Source: Parapristionchus giblindavisi
Lineage: Eukaryota; Nematoda; Chromadorea; Rhabditida; Diplogasteridae
Direction of reading: 5' to 3'
NCBI GenBank assembly: GCA_943737045.1
Contig: CALSFV010000078.1
Span: 383,688 to 447,687, forward strand
DNA length: 64,000 nucleotides
Shown here: positions 15,801-27,000 of the stretch, piece after piece
Layout of the letters: every line of letters begins with the position of its first letter
Numbering within the stretch: position 1 is the first letter of the stretch
Position numbers and translations under genes: made by a program
Notes under the pieces: generated by a model
What the model was told of the DNA's origin: nothing
The model's database searches: none
What the model saw: the letters and a program-made list of their open reading frames with translations, nothing else

Positions 15801-16467
15801 ATTCAAAAAATGTTCTGATTAGATTCAAAAAGACGTATGTTCCGATTAGATTCAAAAAATGCCCTGATTAGATTCAAAGCGATTTACCTGAGGCATTGCC
15901 GCTGGAAATGAAAATCGGGGGGTCGGAGGCAAAAATCGGGGGGTCTGAAGCCAAAAATGAAGCATTTATACGTCATTTTGAGTGATTTTTTTAGAAAAAT
16001 CGGGGGGTCGGGTGTCAAAAATCGGGGGTGTATTGCCGCTAGCGTCAGTGGTGCCCACGTATGTTTATATGAATAAATCGACTATCGTACTTTGAGATAC
16101 TTGAGGATATCGGAAGATACAGTCTCAGGATAGTGAGAGACGGATATATCTCCATTGGCGGTAGTACGAGTTAGACGGAATAGTGCATTCCCATTCTTAT
16201 CAGCCAGAATCTTAACGAATGCCAATCAATAATCAAAAAAGAGGGAGGTGGAAAGGGCGACTCCTTTGAATATTTGATTGAAATTTAAACTCCAAAATCT
16301 TTGTCATGGCAACTTTATAAGGGCCAACCTCAAAAGGCCAACTCCTACTCCCGAGAAATTCATCATCAGCTTTTCGTCCCATGAAACGCTTCACCTCTAT
16401 AATCAATCAATAAACGCATGGGAACAATTAGCTCGGAATAGAGAGTGCTTACTGTATGGATCGTATA

Positions 16468-16543
<76 letters not shown>

Positions 16544-18389
16544 TCGCGCCGGAAAGTCAGTGCCAACTTTTTGTTTTTGCTATATTTGTTGAACCAAGCG
16601 TGGTATGGGGTCGCTCTCGCGAGCTCTTAAGGGAAATTTATCGAGGAATCCGGCCCTGATATTACCGACTCATGAAAATGTCTCATTATTGCGTAATGAT
16701 GACGCAATCGAAGTCCACTTTTTTGAAAAATCATAACTCCGAGGAAAAATTTTTTCCAGCCTACCGTTCTTCTATAAGTTTGAGATCTACGCGTCGGCTA
16801 CCCAGAAAAAATTTTTTAGGTTGCTGCGATTTTTTTCAACCGCAGCGGCCTTGCTGCAAAATTTCGGCTGCAAACTCAGATCTCAGCTCCAAGACATGCT
16901 AGAGACTCGTTCTTGGGATCAAAATGATCCTTATGATGTCCCAAATAATCGCTGATAGTTTGGTTCTGATCGGACCACAATTGCCTTCAGTACACCAAAA
17001 AGTCACTTTTTCAGATGACCTCACTTTGAGGGCCTACAATTATGAGAGTGATTTTTCTAAAAAATGTGGTTCTTGTGCTATAATATGCCAAATCCATCCC
17101 AGAAGCCATCCTCACACTTTGGTGAAAGCACCTTGCTTCGCATCTTCACGGCAAACGATAAGCGAGCATGCACCCGTTTCGGAGGCGCACGTCCGGGGGA
17201 GGGGAGGGGAGGGAGGGGCGCGCGCACTCACAGTGAGTGTGTGCGGGAAAGACTGATGTGGCACCGAGGGGCTGCAATATGGGTTCTCCCAAGCTTGCAG
17301 ACGTATTCTATGATGGTTTCGGCACAGTTTCGCACAAGAACGGAAATTTTAGAAAAATCACTGTCATAATTGCATGCCCTCAAAGTGAGGTCATCTGAAA
17401 AAAGCGACTTTTTGGAGTACTTTATGGTGGCCTAGTGAATTTTTATAATTGAAAAGAATACATTTTACTACAAGAAGTTTCAAAAATTAGAAAAATCAGT
17501 AGGACACCAAAAAGTACTCCAAAAAGTCACTTTTTTCAGATGACCTCACTTTGAGGGCATGCAATTATGACAGTGATTTTTCTAAAATTTCCGTTCTTGT
17601 GCTAAAATGTGCCGAAACCATCATAGAATACGTCTGCAAGCTTGGGAGAACCCATATTGCAGCCCCTCGGTGCCACATCAGTCTTTCCCGCACACACTCA
17701 CTGTGAGTGCGCGCGCCCCTCCCTCCCCTCCCCTCCCCCGGACGTGCGCCTCCGAAACGGGTGCATGCTCGCTTATCGTTTGCCGTAAAGATGCGAAGCA
17801 AGGTGCTTTCACCAAAGTGTGAGGATGGCTTCTGGGATGGATTTGGCATATTATAGCACAAGAACCACATTTTTAGAAAAATCACTCTCATAATTGTAGG
17901 CCCTCAAAGTGAGGTCATCTGAAAAAGTGACTTTTTGGTGTACTGAAGGCAATTGTGGTCCGATCAGAACCAAACTATCAGCGATTATTTGGGACATCAT
18001 AAGGATCATTTTGATCCCAAGAACGAGTCTCTAGCATGTCTTGGAGCTGAGATCTGAGTTTGCAGCCGCCATTTTGCAGCAAGACCGCTGCGGTTGAAAA
18101 AAATCGCAGCTACCTAAAAAATTTTTTCTGGGTAGCCGACGCGTAGATCTCAAACTTATAGAAGAACGGTAGGCTGGAAAAAATTTTTCCTCGGAGTTAT
18201 GATTTTTCAAAAAAGTGGACTTCGATTGCGTCATCATTACGCAATAATGAGACATTTTCATGAGTCGGCAATATCAGGGCCGGATTCCTCGATAAATTTC
18301 CCATAAGAGCTCGCGAGAGCGACCCCATACCACGCTTGGTTCAACAAATATAGCAAAAACAAAAAGTTGGCACTGACTTTCCGGCGCGA

Positions 18390-18423
<34 letters not shown>

Positions 18424-18766
18424 TATACGATCCATACAGTAAGCACTCTCTATTCCTTTCTATCGCTATGTGATCTCTCTGTTGATTATTCATTTATTAT
18501 AACATACGATAGATAGTATTCTGAGGATTGGATATTCTTCCAGATTCAGCATCTTCACCGATGAGAGTTCGAGGTGCACCATAAGAGACAATTGATGGAG
18601 TAATGCGCTTACCTATCAATATTATCATCTATCAATAACTTCTCCATCAACAAATAGATTAAATCTAACCAAATTCATTAGGAATAATTTCTACTTGTCC
18701 ATTTTTGAAGACTCCAACACATGAAAAAGTAGTTCCGAGATCGATTCCGATTACCGTTTCCGGCAT
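12854..18766 (-). CDS. HSP70-family chaperone, paralogue 2 (about 593 aa, no EEVD)
   Basis: Eighteen exons: 18766-18670, 18612-18508, 16396-16329, 16210-16091, 15469-15341, 15120-15056, 15009-14934, 14638-14548, 14436-14332, 14287-14195, 14122-13959, 13899-13822, 13715-13605, 13560-13462, 13412-13323, 13249-13187, 13135-13068, 13013-12854; 594 codons. It begins [20 protein letters not shown] and keeps [36 protein letters not shown] and [12 protein letters not shown], so the ATPase site is intact. The beta domain ([31 protein letters not shown]) and a truncated lid ending RLKILGQ follow. There is no EEVD and no signal peptide. Many exon lengths equal those of paralogue 1 (97, 105, 129, 65, 76, 91, 105, 93, 164, 111, 90, 63, 68, 160), so the two arose by tandem duplication. 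Intron 2 is about 2.1 kb because a palindromic Tc1/mariner-type element sits in it, and intron 4 holds another insertion. Confidence 0.9.
15178..15302. repeat. possible short intronic element with GGCTCATTTT words
   Basis: In an intron of HSP70 paralogue 2. 'TATGCATGGCTCATTTT' and 'TATACAAGGCTCATTTT' are repeated, and the segment ends TGTGGGCACCGAATGTATG. This resembles the other CATRYGTGGGC-type elements but is too divergent to be sure. Confidence 0.3.
15592..16065. mobile_element. CATACGTGGGCG-end element, copy 3, with nested array
   Basis: Ends CATACGTGGGCGGGC and GGTGCCCACGTATG match copy 1. The interior 'attgccgctggaaatgaaaatcgggg' has been split from the left end by a separate insertion (15607-15893). 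It lies in intron 4 of HSP70 paralogue 2. Confidence 0.65.
15607..15893. repeat. array of about ten GATTAGATTCAAAAA units
   Basis: Flanked by inverted ends CCTCAGGCAAATCG and CGATTTACCTGAGG. Inside, GATTAGATTCAAAAA followed by a 5-12 base variable tail (often ATGTTCT) recurs about ten times, with one unit changed to AACTAGATTC. Comparison with copy 1 at 3712, which lacks it, shows it is an insertion. Confidence 0.7.
16470..16540. repeat. (TA)n microsatellite
   Basis: About 35 TA dinucleotides directly abutting the left end of the palindromic element at 16541. A shorter (TA)n tract (18393-18420) abuts its right end, so the element inserted into a TA repeat. Frames reading as poly-Ile/Tyr here are artefacts. 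Confidence 0.9.
16541..18392. mobile_element. 1.85-kb palindromic Tc1/mariner-type element, copy 1
   Basis: Terminal repeats begin CAGTCGCGCCGGAAAGTCAG, next to TA as in Tc1/mariner insertions. The two arms (about 830 bp each) are nearly perfect inverted copies meeting near 17455. Frames at 17064-17369 and 17565-17891 encode the same peptide because they are mirror images. There is a conserved internal GC-rich hairpin (GGGGAGGGGAGGGGAGGG near 17200) and no transposase. It is a non-autonomous foldback element in intron 2 of HSP70 paralogue 2. Other copies are at 43493 and 63092. Confidence 0.85.
18393..18420. repeat. (TA)n microsatellite, right flank
   Basis: About 14 TA repeats flanking the right end of the palindromic element; the counterpart of 16470-16540. 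Confidence 0.85.
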
Positions 18767-18996
18767 TTCCACTGTTTATCTAAAAGAATCGAATAAATCA
18801 CCGAGCATGGGATTATAAGAAAATGATAAAGATATGGACATAGTGACTTATAAGACACTACAGTACATCAAAAATAGATACTATTAAAATTCAAATAATT
18901 TATCCAATAATCTCAACGAGCAACTTATTAACTAAAAAAAAGTAAAGTAATTAAATTAAATTAAATGAAGAATGACAAGACGAATGAATGGATAGA

Positions 18997-21900
18997 TCAA
19001 TGTTTAAGCACATTCTCTAATCTTCGAGCTTCTCTCTCGTAGGCCTTCTTAGATGCATGAGGATTCTCTGATAGGAACAGCCAAGCTTCCTATAATATGT
19101 CATCATATTCATTCATTAAATAGACCATAGGTGGAAAGGCTGTGGGCAAATCGGGGAAGGAGGCAAGGATATGTGCATACTCGGATGGAAAGCTGTAATA
19201 TCGCGCCAAAACTATGCATGATGAACTAAGAACCTTGGCTAATCTTTTATGTTCTTGACCGAGATGAGGCCCCATCTTCTCTCCTTCCTCTTTACATCTC
19301 ATGATAAGTCGTTCCAAACGATCTCTACAATTGAGTCATCATTCAATCAATAAATCCATAATTATCTTCAATCGATCAATCAATCAATAACCTATTCTTG
19401 TTCTCCTGAATAACTCGGCTCGATCCATCAATCTTCTGTGGGTCGGACGATACACTTGAATCAGTCAATGTTGCCTATAAATCAATAGATAATATCATGA
19501 AATCAATCGATAATTGATTACCGTAATGAGTTGTATACGAGAGCGTTCTCTTCTATCTAGATCAAATGCCTCCACTTCCAGAATACCATTGTCATTGATA
19601 GTGAACTTGATCTACAGAGGAACAATCGATATATGATAATACCTTAATCTCACATTAATATTATTCTTTCCTCTTGGTCGTCTATCGACAGCAATGAACA
19701 ATTCACCCAATCGATTATTCAGTTTAGCTATTCTGTTTTCACCTTCGTAGATCTAAAAACAATCAATATACATCATTCATCTAAAATAGTCGTCGTCCTA
19801 CCGTAATCTTGATACGATTGTCGTGTGGCACTGAGTTGGTAAAGCCAGGTTCACATAGTGCAACCGGAAGCCTACATATGAATTCCAATCGATATTCTAG
19901 AAGAGGATACCGTATTCCCCCACATACCGTGTATTCTTTGGGATGATTACATTCATTGATCCATCATATAATTCAATTCCCAATGAAAATGGGCAGACAT
20001 CAACCAATTTGACTAGCATTGGAGCATCAATACAATCAGTTACACAATTCTCTTTAGGTTTTGTATCACCAACCTGCAAAGAAACTAATAATCAATCGAA
20101 AACGATAGTAATCATGAAATATCGTGCAGTGCTTATTCCTTTGGCATGATTCTGTCCAAGTGATAATTGACTGGTTACTGTAGTTAGAGCTGCAACTGCG
20201 GCCTTATGCTTACTGTAGATTGAGAGATCATCATTGTTAGACAAACTGCTCGCCTTAAAAATAATATTCGCTCTGAGACTCAACACATTTCAAAATTTAA
20301 GCGGACATGTACGTAGCGAAATTTAACGCTAGTTTATATGGGGACACCTAAGCAAACATGAAGGGTCATCATCAAATACATCAAAAAATACTAACTATGA
20401 GTATTTAAATGAAGTAGACAGACCACTGTAATCCTCACTTTCAGTTTTGACTATACCAACATGACCATTGCGTATGAAATATTATGAGACCATGAAAACT
20501 AACAAGCAGAGCAGCTCCATGGGCAACAGCTTCATCCACATGATTGGGATCGAATGAAATCTCTTGATCTCTGAAGAACTCACGAAGAAGTTCACGAACT
20601 CTATAATGAATCTAAGTTGATTGGACAGAAAAGACAAATGAACCTGGGAATTCTAGTAGATCCTCCAACAAGTACAACTTGATCTAGATGTCCTTTAGTT
20701 ATTCTAGCTGATGATAGAGCTCCTTCAATACATGAAATTGTATTCTGGAAGAGATCATCACAAATCTCATTGAATAGATCACGAGTGATATTGATTGTAT
20801 GTCTGCTCTCATCTTTTGTCATCACCTAGAAATAATTAATAGAATCAACTGATATGCAGTGCTACATTCGCCTCCCTACGCCTTCACGTACGGGTGGTGT
20901 TACATTCTGCTCTACGGCGTCATGTCAGGTGTTCGCAGGGTATTTGGTCCCAAATGGCAAACCCTGACAGAATAGAAGGTAACTGTAGTTAGTCACTGTA
21001 ACCAAGAAATAATGGATGGCTACCGTAACATAGAATGACTTTCTACAGTAACCTTATTCAGGGATTTCCACATGGGACCCAATACCCTACAAATATATTA
21101 TGCGATGCCGTTGAGTACAATGCAACGTGACTATACGCGACGACGTAGACATGCTAGGCACAATAAGAAAACCTTGAGTTCAGCATGTTCTTCAGAAGAT
21201 AATTGAAGTTTAACGCGTTCACAACCCTGAACGAGACTCCACTCGTCAATATCGGAGATTCCTGTAATAATATACATAACTATAAATCAATCAATGATCG
21301 TCTACCGTACCCGATTCCATAAACTGACTAACTGCTTCCTGTGATAATCTATCATTGAAATCTTCTCCACCCAATTCCATAATTCCTTCAGTTGCAAGTA
21401 CTTCACAATCCAATCCTTTCATCTTTACGATTGAAACATCGAATGTACCACCACCAAGATCATAGACAAGGATGATACTGTATCAGATAACATTAATATA
21501 GAATAGATGGATGAAACATAAATCACACCGTTCTTTATTCTCATTAAAATATCTATGTCCATAAGCAAGGGCAGCTGCAGTAGGCTCATTGATAATGCGA
21601 AGTACTTCAAGATCAGCCTTCTCTCCAGCCTATAAAGGAAGATTAATGAAGGGTATCCTCGTTCGTGACTAAACAAGCGGTGACTATGAGCTACACGGGA
21701 TGCTGCATGCCGAATATATTAGATAACAGAATGACATATGGTTGGTTTCATATTATTCATGATAATATATTCCCGTTCCACTTCTTTAAGATTACTACAC
21801 AAGTAAATTAAGACATACAATTTTAGTGGCAAGTCGTTGTGAATCATTAAAGTTAGCAGGAACAGTAATGACTGCCTTTGTAACACGACCTGATAGATAT

Positions 21901-23051
21901 GTCTCAGCGATTACCTATAATGAACAATCATCAAACATTATACAAATGAAAAAAGTACAACGATCGATAAGATTCAATGATTTTATGACTGAGTCCCGAT
22001 AGAGACAACTTCAAGAGTACATCACGTATTGACCAAAGCATTAGTGACAGCTAGGTATTATTGATACGTTTTATCTCTCAACATAATTCATTTGTTACAT
22101 CCGGTTCTAAAAAAACTACAGATTCGTCTGGAAATGAGATGAGCTTGCTTTATTGGTTAAAGTTCTATGTCCCTTTAACATAATAGCTGTCATTGGGACA
22201 GATATAATCAGTGATAAACGATTGTTCATCGTGAAACGTCATCATAATGACAACAATCGACAATTTCGACGGCCACGAATCAGCGAGTAATCAAGGATAA
22301 TGTTTGACAGTTATTGAGACTTATATTTTATGTAAGAGATGGAATCCGAACATAATTTGTAGCGTGCAATATATTGCAATATGAGAACTGATAAGTATCT
22401 TTCAAATGCGATACATATCTCGTGGCATAAAAACAGAAGTTTGCACATGTTAGATGGAAGAAGGAAGAGAAAAGAAACAGATGATAAGAATTAAACGTTA
22501 TGTAAATGAAATTGATCACCTTCAAATGTTTGATAATCTCAGCCGAGATCTCTTCAGGACGTAGAATCCTCTTTAGATTATTATGATTCACTCGAATCTG
22601 GGCACGTCCACCAGCATCAGCCAACATCTACAATAATCATAGAATGAATGATGAAATCAAGTTAATATTTGCCTCAAATGGCCAATCCCTATTGATTAGA
22701 AACTCATCCGAAGCCCTCTTGCCCATGAATCGCTTCACTTCTGAAATCAAATCGTTTAAAGTATGGATACGAAAACTCAAAACTCACGATAGATAGTTCC
22801 AGAGGGATTTGATCCTCTCAGTTGAGTAGACGCAACCGCCCCCACAGTGATTCCACGAGAAAGTTGATCATAGGAGACGACAGAAGGGGTGAGACGATTG
22901 CCTGAATATCGAGTAAAACGAGTGATAGGTCATTTATTATAATACCGTTTCCATCGGGAATGATTTCGACCTTGGAAGAGGACGTTCGATACACTCCAAT
23001 ACACGAGAATGTAGTGCCGAGATCGATTCCGACGGCGTAATCCTCGGACAT
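18997..23051 (-). CDS. HSP70-family chaperone, paralogue 3 (about 616 aa, no EEVD)
   Basis: Eighteen exons: 23051-22946, 22901-22788, 22740-22673, 22627-22520, 21914-21819, 21629-21529, 21477-21311, 21261-21173, 20825-20644, 20600-20504, 20253-20214, 20084-19928, 19871-19802, 19752-19654, 19611-19522, 19474-19392, 19324-19234, 19089-18997; 617 codons. It starts [17 protein letters not shown]. An in-frame stretch upstream lacks an ATG, so 23051 is the start. ATPase motifs are intact: [47 protein letters not shown]. It is the most divergent of the three, with an insertion around NNDDLSIY before the interdomain linker and the beta-domain motif CPFSLGIEL. The lid ends LENVLKH with no EEVD. Intron 3 appears to use a GC donor (GAG|GCAAAT). 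Likely a cytosolic chaperone. It is 230 bp upstream of paralogue 2. Confidence 0.9.
19121..19230. mobile_element. short intronic element related to 6037-6233
   Basis: Starts CATAGGTGGAAAGGCTGTG and contains GAGGCAAGGATATGTGC, matching words of the element at 6037. It is degraded and lies in the last intron of HSP70 paralogue 3. Confidence 0.35.
20845..21165. repeat. intronic insertion with partial inverted repeats
   Basis: GC-richer than the surrounding introns. 'GGGTATTTGGTCCCA' (about 20938) is mirrored by 'TGGGACCCAATACCC' (about 21074), and 'CAGTGCTACATTCGCC' near the left end has a weak mate on the right. It looks like a decayed palindromic element inside HSP70 paralogue 3. Confidence 0.4.
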
Positions 23052-24004
23052 CCCTTCAAACAATCATATTAACACTCTAATTGCAATGCAAATACATAGC
23101 CAAGTGGATGGAAACGAAACGATTGTGAAGAAGTGGAATAAGTTGTAAAAAATTTTAACTTTAAAAGAGAGAGTCGTCAAATGTGAGCATCGATTAACAT
23201 CACAGTCGCTTTTCTAAGGATGAAAAGAGTGATGAAGGTAACACCTTCTTTCTTATCACCTCGAAATTTCGAAATATTACAGGCAAAAGCTGCTCACACT
23301 CGATTTCGCGCCGTATCCAAACAAAAAAACAGTGTTTAATTACCGTATAGTTGAAAGCATATGATTCCGTGCGGGACCCTGTGTAATTTCGACCAAATTT
23401 CATTGATTTATTTTGTTGAGGAAATATATAAACATATGTTTTTTAAAGGGAAAAAACAATAGAAAAATCTAAAGGGGAGTGTAAAACAGAAAATAAGACA
23501 GTAGAATATCAGAAGTTTAATGAAATATCTTGTTCAATGTGATAATACCTAAAGAGTAGATGAAGAAATTATGAGGAGAGAAAAAGGAATAGAACGATTG
23601 CGCCAGAGAGAGAAAAAGGAAAGATAAGAGACTAAGGGTATTCTCGCGAAAATAAAATTAAATAAGAAACAACTTTTTCATCATAAACTATACTATCTCT
23701 TACATTTAGGGACATGCTAGAACGGTAATAACATTCTTGAGAGCTTGAGATACACCGAGAGACTGTACATAAACTTCTGTTCAAAGATAACTGACAAAGT
23801 CCTGTATTTAAAACATTTTTATCTTAAAAATCTTACAAATTAAAGCTATCGTTATTAGAAAGGTATGAAGGATAAAAGAAGAGTACACGAGTCATAAATG
23901 TGAGTGGAATCGAAAACAATCTCATATTCATATTAAAAAAAAGAAAAGAGCTAAGGGCGAGTGAGTGGAGTTTTTTCTTCTGACCAGAGTACAAGACCAT
24001 GATA
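23052..24004. other. intergenic region upstream of HSP70 paralogue 3
   Basis: It should carry the promoter of the HSP70 gene and the 3' flank of chitin synthase. A short GAAATTTCGAAAT run (about 23263-23275) gives only a two-box heat-shock-element match. No exons were found. Confidence 0.4.
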
Positions 24005-27000
24005 CTAAGTAGGGGCGGATACAGCTCCTCTTTCCAATCTCTCTGCTAATCGAGCTCTCTGTAGTTTATACAATACATTCTTTGTATCTCCTGTAACCCG
24101 AGTGAAACCATCTGCACCATGGGCACGAGAGTAGTTCGAAGTGTCCACCATAGCACGAGCTGATAAAGATCAAAGATCAACATTGAAAAGATCAAAGATC
24201 AAACCTGCTTCTAGAAGTGTCTCATCATCATCTCTCTTCGTGGGTACACTGTGACTCGATTCTTGCATCGCATCCAACTCTTGGAAGGCTCCAAATAGTG
24301 TATTGAGACGATGAATGAACATTCCTGAATAGATCAAGAAAACAATAATCTTTCAAATCAATCGATATTTGTACCGAACGTCTGTACAATGAGAATAGTC
24401 GATAGGAAGACGATAATTCCCATACCGAGAGGATCAACCTGCAATACACTACTCAATTAATATTATGAATAGTCACGGTATACCTGTAGAGGCTCATCCG
24501 ATGCTTCATACTTACCAGTCATAGGATTCATCTTGATATGTTGAAGGCCACCTTAATAAATCAATCATTCCCAAACCATTATCTTAAATCTTTCAATTTA
24601 TTTCAACACTATGTGTACTCTATACTGGGGATTCCTTTTCTTCATTCATCAACCGACACATCAAAACACTACTTATATGGTCTCCTCGCGAACAATACCT
24701 TATCGACCTCATAGAGAAAGTTCAAAGATCATTTACTCGTAGTATATATTAGGGTTGGCAATAACGGACACGCATTGCGGGCCCGCAATGCTTGTTAAAT
24801 CATTGCGGGCCCGCAATAGCATTGCGGCCCGCAATGACTACTTTATTCCTATCTGGCCACTTTTTGTGATCGGTCGTTCTTTTGTTCTCTTCACTTTCCT
24901 TCGCTCTCTCGTTTGCTTGAGAGAACAAAATCATTGCGGGCCCGCAATGATTTTACACCGCATTGCGGGCCCGCAATCATTAGAAATAAAGAGTCAAGGC
25001 CATTGCGGGCCGCAACCCCCGAATAGCCAACTCTAGTATATATGATAAATGTGGTCTCACTCCTACCTCTTATTCGAATCTATTATCCCACCTGAACCTT
25101 GATCTCCTTGAGCAAAGACGCACCCTTATAGACTTGAGTTTCACTTATAAAGTAGTACATGGACTAGTTAGTATAGACAATCCCTCCTTTCTTTTATCTT
25201 CACCCTCTAGAATTTCGCGTAGACACAATTATATTCTTCGTAAGCACCCCTGTAGATCCTCTCGTTTCTCACATTTCTTGTCAAACCGTATTGTAAACAT
25301 TTGGAACTCTCTTCCCAATAGCTCGATTATATGTTCTAATCCAAAATCATTTAGTAATTCTATTAAATCAATTATATGTAGCTCTTCTTAACTTTTTCGA
25401 TGTCCACTACTATACTTATGCTACCCCGTTGTGGCATAGTAAATTATGTATCCAACCATTTTTCTTGTTTGTGTCCTATGTATTGTTCATTACGTACCAG
25501 CATAATAAAGTTATTATTATACTTCTTCTTTCAATTTCAATTTCTTCACATCTTTGGATGTAAAAATAAATAAATAAATTTCATGCATTGACTAAACATC
25601 CTCCTTCCCTCCCACTTCATTCATCTTCTTACCAGTTAATGTCCAATGAAATGATAGAATCTCCTTATTTCTCTGAATCAAGAATATAGCCAATACAAGT
25701 AATCCATTCAATAGAATGATAGCAAAGGCGATATTGTTTCTCAATGATACTAATCCTTCTGCAACATCTGCTTGTTCACGTGGAGATGTCTCGATCGGCT
25801 CAATTATCGATTGATTAGATAATATTAACAGATTACAGTATACCTTGAGATAAGCGTCAATCAATTGATCCCAGAATCGTTCTTCACTTGCCTTCAGACG
25901 TCCACGTTCACACACCTCAAAATGGAAAATTCAAAGTTGGTGATGGGGTAAAATACAAACCTGGAGATATTCAGCGTCCATCCATTGTAGTCTATTAACT
26001 CCACGAGATTGAGAATCATCCTTGAATGGTTCACTCCGACGAGACTCAGTGATCTTAATATATGGTTACTATAGACTACGATATTACAAGATAACGGTAC
26101 TCACTTCTTTAACTTCATTCTCTTTTACATGGAAAGATTCATCAAAGGTAGATATTTTTCTCAATCGATCGAATGCATCAGTCTCACCATGTTTCTTCTC
26201 CTAAACAGATTAATACAGTACTCTCTCTATCTACCGTAATCATGTACCTTATTCATTTCATGCATCATTCTATCCATTCTTTCCATTCTTCTTTCTAATG
26301 CTTCCACATGAGGATCAGATTGTGGTTGAAGTTTGGGGAAGAATAGTTTGCCTAATCCAGATGAGGTCACTCTGCGTAACCATCTTTCTGATGCTGATGT
26401 CTCCGGTGCCTGAATAAAGATCAAAGATCAATCTTTGAAATTATAAAGACCAAAGATCAAAGATAAACCTTTCCAGTGGCCTTGGCAAGAGCTTCTCGAG
26501 TTCCCCATGTAATAACATTGAGATTGATAAGAGAGTAGAGGGATAAGAATACATAAGTAGCTGGGATAAGAAGGAAGAAGATTGTTCCATGTACGATATT
26601 TGAGCATTCCTCAAATAAATTTTCCATTTATTTTTGTTATATTTTAAAATTAAGAATTCAATGAGTCCATAATTACATCAACTATAGTACTCTTGGATAT
26701 AGTACCTGAGGATGCAATAGTGCAGCTCCAGCGAATATTCCAACCATGGTCACGATGAATAAAGAAGTCGGAGCAAGCACACCTAAGATACCGTAATCAG
26801 GGATTCCATTCGAGACCCGGAACACTCACTCTCCATGATAATTTGACTTGTTGTAGCGACGAGTACGGCTAACATGACGAAAGCATAGACGATTGATAGA
26901 ATCTAAGGAGATCAAAGATCAAACGAAGAAATGGATGAAAGAACAAAGATCAAACCTTGGCAAAGAATAATTGAATAGAAGAATCGAGAAGGAAACATGT

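Noticed and set aside
15607..15893. CRISPR-like regularly spaced repeats
   Set aside because: The window is clearly a spliced eukaryotic genome; spacers are 5-12 bases and the array is a transposon insertion.
16366..16659. Open frames encoding alternating Ile-Tyr on both strands
   Set aside because: They are translations of a (TA)n microsatellite, not genes.
17064..17891. Two nearly identical 100-residue frames on opposite strands
   Set aside because: They are the two arms of one palindromic element read in mirror image; no splice or start context.
23263..23275. Heat-shock element upstream of HSP70 paralogue 3
   Set aside because: Only GAAnnTTC fits; the third unit is imperfect, and such a match is expected by chance in AT-rich DNA.
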